Source: Apostichopus japonicus (lineage: Eukaryota; Echinodermata; Holothuroidea; Aspidochirotida; Stichopodidae). From it: 64,000 bases of DNA. The DNA lies in assembly GCF_037975245.1 (NCBI RefSeq), contig NC_092575.1, positions 19,239,841-19,303,840 of the forward strand. The letters are read 5' to 3'. The notes beneath the pieces are model-generated. The model was not told the DNA's origin. It saw nothing but the letters and a program-made list of their open reading frames with translations, and did no database searches. Shown here piece by piece: positions 26,501 to 38,500 of this stretch. Position numbers and translations under genes: made by a program. The stretch's first letter is position 1. Each line of letters opens with the position of its first letter.

Positions 26501-29500
26501 GTTTCCAGCTATTTTAAGGTAAATTGATGTAATTATGTGTTGTTATGTTTCGTTTAATTTAATTAGCCGGAGAATATCTTGTTGGACGAACAACTCAGGG
26601 TAAAGATATCTGACTTTGGTATGGCGATGCAGTTAGAAGAGGGAACACTTTTAACAGGTAATGCATATATCACGTCTAACTTTTAAATAAAACACAACAG
26701 ATTGACTTGGAAAAACGTTGTTTCTAACAACTAATGCATAGTGTCCCTTTTCTGCATGTTAAGGTTCCATCTTTGCTTAATTTTTTAAAATTTTTTTTAT
26801 TAAATGGGTGGAAAAGTTGTAAACATTCACCCACAAATTTAACTCATGGTTCCTAGGCCATGTGTAACTCTAAACAATATCGTCATGGCAACCAGCGTGC
26901 TGCCGATTCTTCCCATTTTGTCATTAGCACATTAATGTACCTTTACATATCAGGTTGTAATCCTTTCTATCTGAAAGAGACATATATCCCAATATGTATT
27001 GTTGCACTGTTTATCGGTATCGACCAATGTTGGCCTAACACCCCCGTATCGGTAAAATTCGCACCAACTGTCGACATCTGCCAACTCGATATCGTTTTAT
27101 GAAACAAGTGATTAGTTATTGGAGATCTGCAAATATTCCGATATGAGGGATATTGGAGCAACACCACCAGTTTTGAGGATATTGCCCATTAACAGTTGAA
27201 TTCAGTCAGTCATTTTAAGTTTCTATGTGGGAAGTATTGGTCATGCATCACTGAAATTTTATTCAGCAAAAATGTCCTATTTAACCCTTTATATCTAAAT
27301 TATCAAGTAAGTGTTGAAATATTAACAGCACCAACATCATACATGCAGAAAGTAAATTGAAAGACAAGTTTGATCACAGATTTTCTGACAATATAAAGGG
27401 TTTTTTTTCCTCATTCTGAACAGAACTCTGTGGTACTCCTGGATACATGGCCCCAGAAATGCTGAAGACAAGCATGAATATTGATGGGGTCGAAGGTTAT
27501 GCCAAAGAGATCGATAACTGGGCGTGTGGTGTAATTATGTATACCTTGTAAGTACAGTCTTTGCCCTGTTGACTTATTTTCCTATGATAAAAATGTTTGC
27601 CAATTATTTTCTTACAAATTAAAAACCTTCTTTAGCTAATGCTATTCTGTAGGTTATTTTAGTCTTTTATGTTGGTATTATATATTCTATTTTTCAATCT
27701 GTCTGTCTGTCAATTTCAGTGGATAGTACTAGGCTCATGTCTAGAATGAATCCATGACAGAATACTAATGGTGTGGTATCAGTGAATAGTACTAGGCTCG
27801 TGTGTAGAATGAATCCATGACAGAATACTAATGGTGTGGTATCAGTGAATAGTACTAGGCTCATGTATAGAATGAATCCATGACAGAATACTACTGGTGT
27901 GGTATCAGTGAATAGTACTAGGCTCATGATAGAATGAATCCATGACAGAATACTAATGGTGTGGTATCAGTGAATAGTACTAGGCTCGTGTGTAGAATGA
28001 ATCCATGACAGAATACTAATGGTGTGGTATCAGTGAATAGTACTACCTCATATATAGAATGAATCCATGACAGAATACTACTGGTGTGGTATCAGTGAAT
28101 AGTACTAGGCTCATGAATAGAATGAATCCATGACAGAATACTAATGGTGTGGTATCAGTGAATAGTACTAGGCTCGTGTATAGAATGAATCCATGACAGA
28201 ATACTAATGGTGTGGTATCAGAGAATAGTACTAGGCTCATGTATAGAATGAATCCATGACAGAATACTAATGGTGTGGTATCAGTGAATAGTACTAGGCT
28301 CATGAATAGAATGAATCCATGACAGAATACTAATGGTGTGGTATCAGTGAATAGTACTAGGCTCGTGTGTAGAATGAATCCATGACAGAATACTAATGGT
28401 GTGGTATCAGTGAATAGTACTAGGCTCGTGTGTAGAATGAATCCATGACAGAATACTAATGGTGTGGTATCAGTGAATAGTACTAGGCTCATGTATAGAA
28501 TGAATCCATGACAGAATACTAATGGTGTGGTATCGGTTAATAATACTAGGCTCATGTCTAGAATGAATCCATGACAGAATACTACTGGTGTGGTATCAAT
28601 GAATAGTACTACTGTAGGCTCGTATAGAATGAATCCATGACAGAATACTAATGGTGTGGTATCAGTGAATAGTACTAGGCTCATGTATAGAATGAATCCA
28701 TGACAGAATACTACTGGTGTGGTATCAATGAATAGTACTACTGTAGGCTCGTATAGAATGTATCCATGACAGAATACTAATGTTGTGGTATCAGTGATTA
28801 GTACTAGGCTCGTGAATAGAATGACTCCATGACAGAATACTACTGGTGTGGTATCAATGAATAGTACTACTGTAGGCTCGTATAGAATGAATCCATGACA
28901 GAATACTACTGGTGTGGTATCAATGAATAGTACTAGGCTCGTGAATAGAATGACTCCATGACAGAATACTACTGGTGTGGTATCAGTGAATAGTACTAGG
29001 CTCATGTATAGAATGTATCCATGACAGAATACTAATGGTGTGGTATCAGTGAATAATACTAGGCTCATGTCTAGAATGAATCCATGACAGAATACTACTG
29101 GTGTGGTATCAATGAATAGTACTACTGTAGGCTCGTATAGAATGAATCCATGACAGAATACTACTGGTGTGGTATCAATGAATAGTACTACTGTAGGCTC
29201 ATGTATAGAATGAATCCATGAGAGAATACTACTGGTGTGGTATCAATGAATAGTACTACTGTAGGCTCGTATAGAATGAATCCATGACAGAATACTACTG
29301 GTGTGGTATCAATGAATAGTACTAGGCTCGTGAATAGAATGACTCCATGACAGAATACTAATGGTGTGGTATCAGTGAATAATACTAGGCTCATGTCTAG
29401 AATGAATCCATGACAGAATACTACTGGTGTGGTATCAGTGAATAGTACTAGGCTCATGAATAGAATGAATCCATGACAGAATACTACTGGTGTGGTATCA

Positions 29501-32500
29501 GTGAATAGTACTAGGCTCATGAATAGAATGAATCCATGAGAGAATACTACTGGTGTGGTATCAATGAATAGTACTACTGTAGGCTCGTATAGAATGAATC
29601 CATGACAGAATACTACTGGTTTGGTATCAATGAAGAGTACTACTGTAGGCTCGTGAATAAAATGAATCCATGACAGAATACTACTGGTGTGGTATCAATG
29701 AATAGTACTAGGCTCGTGTATAGAATGAATCCATGACAGAATACTACTGGTGTGGTATCAATGAATAGTACTAGGCTCGTGAATAGAATGACTCCATGAC
29801 AGAATACTACTGGTGTGGTATCAATGAATAGTACTAGGCTCGTGAATAGAATGACTCCATGACAGAATACTAATGGTGTGGTATCAATGAATAGTACTAG
29901 GCTTGTGAATAGAATGACTCCATGACAGAATACTACTGGTGTGGTATCAGTGAATAATACTAGAATCAATCACAGAGAACTTATCAGTGAGTGTCTAGTG
30001 AATGCATTGGGGTGAATTGCCTCCCTTTTCTTTCTTCAAGTAGAAAACTTTTTCTCTTTTTTTCTCTTTTTCTCTTTTTTTCTCTCCTATGCATAGTTAT
30101 AATAATGCATATTAGCTTGACAGATGTAGAAACCCCCCCCCCCCAAAAAAAAATTCACTTCCCTTCAAGAGTTGAAATATTTCTCCTTTTCCCAATACCT
30201 GTCAATAATATTTATTCTAAAATTTGAAAACACTCTAAAGTGAAAGTTGAAAAAAGCTTGTTTTTTTTAGGGAATTTACCACAAAGTATGGAGGAAGTGG
30301 GTCTGTTTTCTTTTAACATGTGTCATCTTTGTGAAAACATGATTGACTCATCGATTAGTTTAGTATTAGTTGCATATTCTTTTGTATGAATGGAGTGCAT
30401 TTAGAGAAAGAATCTCATTGACTCTATATGAATGAACACAAAATAGTGTTTCAATATCATTCTGTAAAAGTTTACAATTATTTGTTTATTTAACTTTTGG
30501 ACAGAGCATAGAAGTACATGTCTAAAGGTTTTTTTTACCAAAATGAGCACAGATGTCTTTGAGAAAGTGGGCAGTTTTTTGTTTATCTTATTGCAATTCA
30601 TTTGTCGTAGTCTTTGTGGATGCGGGGGGAGTGGGGGTGGGGGTTTTAGTTCCTTTGACATCGCTAATCCAAGGGTTGAATGGTACAGTTTGCAATGTAT
30701 GTGCCACTTTTAGGTGGGGCCATAGTGTTTCCTTTCATCCGATGGAAATTATACCAGACATTATGGAATTATGCAAAACACTTTGGAAAAATTTAAACAA
30801 CTAAAAACAAAAAAGATTGAATTATATTTTGAGACACAAAATTTTCTGTATCACATTAAAATGTTAATACTTAACATAAAAAACATAACTAACTTAAACA
30901 TAATTAAGTTAAAAAGGGGGAGGGGTGGGTGGGGGGAACTGTCGAGTTGTTTGGTTTTCGCGACCTGGCGTAATCTCAGGTGACTTCTCGTGAACATTAC
31001 GTAAGAGAGCCTCTCGTGCACCTTTCAGCGATATCACTCTGTGATGTCTCTATTTCGTCGGTATTTTCCCTTACGTTTGTTAAATATCTTGTCAAAGTCC
31101 TGGAGGTTAAAGAGTGTGAAGACTCACGCAAAAAAGAAACGTCTAATGCCGGTAATCTGACCTAGTTTCGGATGAGGTGTAACAGAAGTGTTAAACACCA
31201 CCATCAATCCCAGAAAATACACACACAGTTTGCTACTGTCGGTGAATTAGACACTAGTGTACAGTCAGTACATACAGCTGCGGTCAATACCCACATTACA
31301 GTATACAAAAGATACAGCGATGGACATCTCAGGTCCAGCTAAAGATAATAAGGTATCACGTTTCATTACTGTCTGCATTTTGTAGGGACAAAACGTCACT
31401 TGCAAGCAACAGAAAGTTAACTTTTTCAGATGGCCGCACGCAGTTTGGGGCGAGTCTTCAATGCCATTAAAAGCCAGTGCGATCGATTTAGGAGTGGCAT
31501 CATTTATAGGAATCTGAGTTTCTTTTCTTTCGTTTTTCCCGCTCAGGTTGGTAGGGTTTGCTCCGTTCTGGCATAGGAAGAAAATAATGATGATGAGAGC
31601 AATCATGGAAGGCCGTTATCACTTCAGCGGTCCCGAGTGGAGCGATATCTCAGATGTAGCTAAAGATCTGGTAAGTCTCGACTAGACTCTGTGCTTCCCT
31701 CATCATCATCATCGATGTTGTCCGCGAGTTCATTTCATTCACCATTATGTTTGTGCATTAATTTTCTCCATCAAGTTTTCCCACGGTTTCATTTTTTCCA
31801 TACCACGATCATCACAACAGAAAGAAGTGCCCAGCAGGAAACACTCGATGCAAAGCTAACCAGCCAAGCGGGAAAAGAATATTGCTGTGTCATTAAAAAC
31901 ACATTAAGGGCACAATAAAATTCCTATGAAAACAAAACCAATTCACGCCAAAGTAAACGTAACGTTATATTAAACTTTACATGCACTTAGACATGTGATA
32001 GAAGGGGCGGAGGGGAGGGGGGGGAGGGGTTGGAGAAAAGTGGAATTGTTTTTAGCTCTTTTGCTGGTGTTAATACAACCAATGACAAACTGTGAGCTTG
32101 CACCTACTCTAAGGATGTTTGAAACAATGTGCAGATGGTGTGGAGAAATGTTTGTGCATCGCTAATGGGGTTCGGGTGGGTGGGGATTACACAGCAATCC
32201 TTGAAGCAGGAATGGGAGTAAAATAGACGTGCCTTCTCTTTGCATTCGCTGAAAAAATACAGATCAAACAGAAAGAGAAAAGCTTGATATTTAGGTCAGT
32301 GTACATCATCTATGGTCATTGCACACTTAACATTTCTGACATTATTACTTCAATTGTTGTTCTCTTAAACCTGTTCCCGTCGTAATTTTTTGCAACTTTC
32401 CCATCTACCTAACCCCACCGAATTGGTTACATTTTTGGCAATAATGTGACCCTTGGTAATTTTGGCAATAATGTCACTCACTTTCTCTTCCTTCGAAAAC

Positions 32501-35500
32501 TCTACTATCCAGTGGTATCACGTAATACGTGTTCATTTTTTACGCACTGTATAATATTAATTCTTGTCCAGGAAAATCACTCCTTTGCTTTCTAGGTTGC
32601 ATATGACTGCCGTCTCATAGTACCTTTTCAAAGCGGTTCATTGCTTTCTCTTTCTCTAACAATATGTCTAGTTGTAGCGTCTATATGAACTGGATAAAGC
32701 ATTGCTTATTTCCTGTGAGCGTTGTAACAAGAGAACAAGAGGAATTGGAGTGTGTTATACATACATGTGCTTTATACTGCAAGTACTTGTGTTACATAAA
32801 TAAGCGACAATCAACATCATGAAACAGGTGGTATTGCTTCACATTAAATATGGGTTGATAATTAACAAGGGTTATTAATACTCTCAATTGCTATTGTTCA
32901 TAGTCCCTACAACGTTGAATACATCCACGATAATGTTTGGTTTGTAACACAATATTAGATACACACAATGCTAGGTATGGTTACAGAACATATATATAAT
33001 GTTAAATATAGTTTTATGTTGTTGATGACATATAGTGTTGAACACATCCACAATATTTTTTTTGTATTATAAAACAATATTAGATATACACGGTTATTGA
33101 TATCGTCGAGAACATGAAATGTTAAATATCCATTGTAGTTTACGTGATTCATAACTTACAAAGTATACTCAAGAAACCGTACAATGTTGAATAGCCACAA
33201 TAGTTTATGTTGTTGATAACATACAGCGTTGAATAACAACAATAGTTTAAGTGGTCTGTAATATACAAATGTCAAATATCCACAATGCTGTGTATATGGT
33301 TAATATTACACCTAACATGTTGAATTTATACCACAATACTTTCTATGGTTTATAACCAACTGTATTGAGTATCCACAATAATTAATGTTATCATACATTA
33401 TTGACTATCCATAATGAAATGGAAATATCCACAATGATATGGAAATATCCACTGCATTTTATGTGGTTGATAACATACAATGATAGGTATCTACAGTATG
33501 AATGATGTGTTGGTAAGACCAACTGTTGAATTGTCCTTGAAGCTTAGGCTGATTAAGATAAATATTGAACATGCATGGTAACTTATTGTTGTTAACACAT
33601 ACTGTGGCAACAGTGATGAATATTCATGAGCCTGTATTAGTGCTTGATTTCACACATCTATATATATCCATTATGATATTTTATTGTTGTTAACACATAC
33701 CGTGGCAAGAGTGATGAATATTAATGGTACCTGTATCAGTAATAAAGAATTTTAAACCCTTGATCGACCGAGGATAATAGCTTTGTTATCAAAGAAAAGA
33801 CAACTATTTTTTTGGGGGGGCAGGGGGATCAGTTGTCTTTGTTGAGCCAGGGAGTGGCTGATAAGTGAAGTACTGTTACAATAGCATTGAGTAAAAAGCC
33901 ATGGTTGAATGAAGGAAAGAACCCAAAGTCTGTACCTGTATTAGTGCTTGACATCATACATATATATGTACGTATCCTTTATGATATTTATGTACCCCAG
34001 AAAGTGATGGTTTTCTCTAATATCTCCATATGTCCTCAGTCCTTTATTATTAATCATGTGACTACATGAATGGATGTTTTCTGCTCTACCTATTCCGAAT
34101 AAACAGTTTCAAAAATCTGTCAATATGCAATATTAATGAGCATAATTGTGGCAATCAGTAGAGTAAAAATATACAGAAATACTGTGTTAGGTTGAAAGGC
34201 AGCAGCAAAGTGCATAGATGTTGCTCAAGGTTACCGTAGCAACTAACCAAATATATTCTACACATGAGTTTTCAAATTTGCTTACAGGTAATCTGCAAAT
34301 TTTGTAAGAATGCATAGCCAAAGTTTATTCATAATTCCAACATTTGCGACTGAAACAACAAGGTGGAATTGTTTTTCAAAATAGAATTTTCAGTAGTTTG
34401 AACCTGAAATTGTAAATTATAAGTTACACACAATGATGGGGTTTAGTGCTTAATTGTTTAGGTCAATACCTTCATAGGTGTAAGAGAAATTTTGCAAACC
34501 TGCCAACCTGTCATTCACAAAGATTTCCAATTATCCACTCCTCCATAAATTGTGGAGTTTGGGAAAAAACTAGTTAGAATTGGGCAAAATTGAGCTAGAA
34601 CAAGATAAGGATATAAGAAGTGACAACTATTAGAAAAAAAATTGTGTTTACACGGCACCTCTGCAATGAGGTAGGCATGTAAATGTACTGAGAGCGTTTT
34701 TAAAATGCCTGGTAAAAGTACAGTTAATGTCTTGCTACCGTAGTCCCTGTAGAACACAATAGCATATTACTAAATGTGTACAACCAGTTCCAGCAAAACT
34801 GAAAAATTGTTGTTTTTTTTTTTTTCCTTTGTTTTTTTGGCCATGTTCCTCTCTCAGGTAAAAAAGTACATGTAGCCCATCTCTGATTCCAATGTAAGAG
34901 AAAACCTTAAGAAATAAAAAATTTGCTGGGAGGTTGGCACATTAAAACGGGATAGCTTGAAATAACTTAATTTATTATTAATTTTTAATATTAATTATAT
35001 TAATTAATTAAGAACTAGAATCCTGGTAATACTGGGAGAGTTGACAGGTCTGATGTTGGGAATGTGGGAGTGTCAAGTTTCCATAGTAACCAAGAAATCA
35101 TTGCACATTTTGGTATAAATGAAACATTTTTTGGTATACACGTTTTTTTGGTTTGTTTCCTATCTATCGCAGATTGCTAAACTTTTAGTCGTTAATCCGA
35201 TGCAGAGGTTGACCGCAGAGCAAGCCTTACAGCATGAATTCTTTCAACAAATGGAGGCTATGACACCAAGTCCTTTCCAGCCAAGAAGGCGATTTAAGGT
35301 GAGTGGACCATCCTTTTCATATGACAAAGATCTTTTGACTAATCTTTGTGACATCGGAACCAAATTTGATATCCTTTGTTTCTAACTCGGGCGAAATAAT
35401 CCATCCGGTTTTCGCATCGCAAAATGCGATACAAAGTCGGTCAAATTGCTATTTCAAGTGCAAAGACAAATGGCAGTTTTCTGTACAAGGAGACCGTCGT

Positions 35501-38500
35501 ATTTTATAAGCTGGAGAGACCTCGAAACTGCTATGATAAATGATTTCCTTGTAATTAACAGATTCAGTTTGGTATAGTCTTGTGACTAATAATAGTTTAG
35601 CTACTTTTTAGCGACGCAAGTTCAGAAAATTTGTTTGCGTCACGAATCACAAAGTTGAAGTCGTTAACCTATGTTTTTTGTTTTCGTTTCTGTGCCTGTG
35701 ATTGCCAGTAAAGCAGTTTAATTTACCTATTTTGCATAATTTGAAGTAGCTTCAGGGTTATTAGTCTAAGCTGTACCAAAGACTTCAATAGCATATGAAT
35801 ATTTTAGAATATATAAATGGAATAGTAAGCTTGAATTGCCGTTTTAAGTGAAAGGATATCAGTAATTGAGATAATAAATACCAATGTACTCAACCAGAGA
35901 ATTACAAATGTCATTCACTTGATGCTGTCAGGATAGGCGATCATTAATAATTAAACCTATAATTATACTATATGATTTATTAGTTTAAATTCTATTTAAA
36001 TTCTATCGAAAGTAAAACTCTCACAGCAAGGCGCATGGTTCTAATTACTGTCTTGAAAAATAGTGGAGTTGTTTTTACCAGCATGTAAAGTATATAAGTG
36101 TGTTATATGTAAACCACAACTTAAAGCTGGCCTAGATTAAGTTTAACGTGATTGAATAGCATAGTACAATCCTTATCGAAGAGAAAACATGACAACAAAT
36201 GAACGAACAAACGAATAAATTAAATCAATCCATTTTTTTTACAAATGGATAGAGCTCTTTCCATCATGGGATTCACTAATATTCATTATGGCTTACGCTT
36301 TCAAACATTTTTCTGTGTTAACTGTTACATTTACTGTGTTGTGTCTTCCTGATATGTGGAATTGACAGTACTTTTATTGCAGCTAGAAAATAAAATGATT
36401 AATTGTGAATTGCAGGGCAAAGCATGTTGTCTAGCTGGCTCAATGTACACAGGAATTGATTATGGTTAAGTGTTGTAGTAAGTAGGGGCGCAACCACATA
36501 TATTTCTTGAGGGGGGGAGGACTTAACCCCACCCAGAGTAGAATCAGTGGGGCTCAGCTCCAGTCAGAATATTACAAAATACCTTAGTGTACAGTACATT
36601 CATGTATTTAACATGTAATATGCTGTGCAACCTACAGTCAAATTCTTCAACAATGTTTGAAAAGTTGCAAAACATAGCACCATTTTTATCTCAATACATT
36701 ACATGTATAGAGATATTGTAACAGTAAGTGGGACTCTCTCTTCTCTTAAAAAATTTTCAGCGTCTTCATACAAAGTTCTTTTTCTCTAGAATTTCCAGAG
36801 CAAGCATATATCATATAGGCCAACAAAAGTTACTATTTTTTATTCCAGAATTGTATCTCATTCTATGACTTTTTCACCGATATATGTCCAAATTTGGCCA
36901 AGTCACTCTGAAAAACAGTTGAAACAAGCCTTTTTTGCACACACTCCAAAACTTGTTTGTTTCCTTGTTTTTGATGAATAAGCCCCGCCTCCAAGTCTGG
37001 TTTGTAGCAGATTGGCTATGACTCATGGCAGCTACATGTTAGATATACGAAAATGGCCACCCTCGCGACCAATTTCTGTACTGTTGTGAGATACGCTGCT
37101 GGTACTGGTAGTGTATTGCACACTAATTCCATATACACATTGTTGTACTGCATTTAATTTATTTTAGGACTTTGTCTGTTTATAGCTCCATGGTTTTAGT
37201 AATATCAATTTAAGGATTGTACTGGTGTTCAGGTAGTTTTTCAGAGCAAGAGTCATGATAAGTTGTTTGATTGCCCATCAGGTATTTTTGTATAATTACG
37301 TATACACATTGTTGTGCTGCTGAAGGCTAGGCCTAGTGCATCCTATATTAGGCCTTTATTCAGTAATAGCCACATTAGCATTGTACTGGTGGTGTTCAGG
37401 CAGTTTTGGGCCAGGGTACAGTAAGTTTGTTCGATTGCCTTACAGTGTGTTTTAATTTTAAGTTAAGTTTCCAACTTATATATTAACTGTGACTCCATAA
37501 ATTTAACATAATGTTAATGGGATAATACAACAACTATTCATTTGGAATAGAGTGTATATTGTGCATTTCTAGAATGAAGCATCATTATGAATTAACAGCT
37601 TGTTTGGTATTTCTTTAACCCCCCCCCCAAAAAAATAGAATTAAAAACAAAAATTATAATCTATCACATTTTATTTTCACTGGAGTATGTATAAAAGAGG
37701 AGCCGGCCATAGCATCACAACTTTTATAAGACTATAAAAATTGGATAAGGTTATGTTTTATTTATAAGGATATAAGATGTATAACTATAAGGTTATAAGA
37801 AGTATGTTTAGCTTTCTTTTGAACCTGTGATGTTTGACATCAAATATACAAAGAATTAAAAGAAAATACTAAAATGGAGAGGAACTGGGGTGGCTATTAG
37901 GGGAGGAGGAGGCCACCCATCACTTTCAATTAAAAACTTGTAATCTACTTGTACATTATTTTTTCCAAGTCATAAATCCACGAAATCTTCATGTCAAAAT
38001 TATTGAGATGGAAAAACGTGGGTTGTTTTGATACTTGGAAGTTTCCACAGTTTTGATGGTAGTCACCACTACAGTCTACAGTAACATATAGTAGGTCGAT
38101 AGGCCTAGCTTTCTCAAGGCGGGCATCAAGAATATGGTCGAGTTGTTCGCCTCTTCTTATTTGACTGTTGTCATTGACGTCAAACTATATGACCAAAAAT
38201 ATTATATATATTGATATTGATAATTGTAGAGACAGAGCAAAGATATGAAACTAGGAATCGAAATTAGAACTTCCAGTATTGAGATACTGCGTCATTGATG
38301 CTCTTGTATATCTAAAGCACCCTCCATTCCCCCCAAACTTCCCTTACACCCCTCACCCTTATCCTCCCACCCCCTCTAGTACAAAAGTGGTGGTTGCACC
38401 CATGGTAACTACCCTTCTGTCGTGGCAGTCTCGTTAATTATTAAAACTAAAGTGATTGAAGAGAAAATGATTATGTGATCACAGTCCCCATGTTTTCTTT

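Noticed and set aside
27715-29968. CRISPR-like regular repeats
   Set aside because: Units are contiguous with no unique spacers, are 63-66 bp long, and lie in an animal gene intron.
28043-29969. Long minus-strand frames (341, 110 and 109 codons) with a repeated LVLFTDTTP motif
   Set aside because: They are translations of the 63/66-bp intronic minisatellite; the unit length keeps the frame open without selection, and there is no promoter, splice or domain evidence.
34495-35060. Possible transposon with CCTGCCAACCTGTC / GTTGACAGGTCTG ends
   Set aside because: The inverted ends match only partly and no target duplication was visible; the resemblance to the end of repeat R is too short to call.
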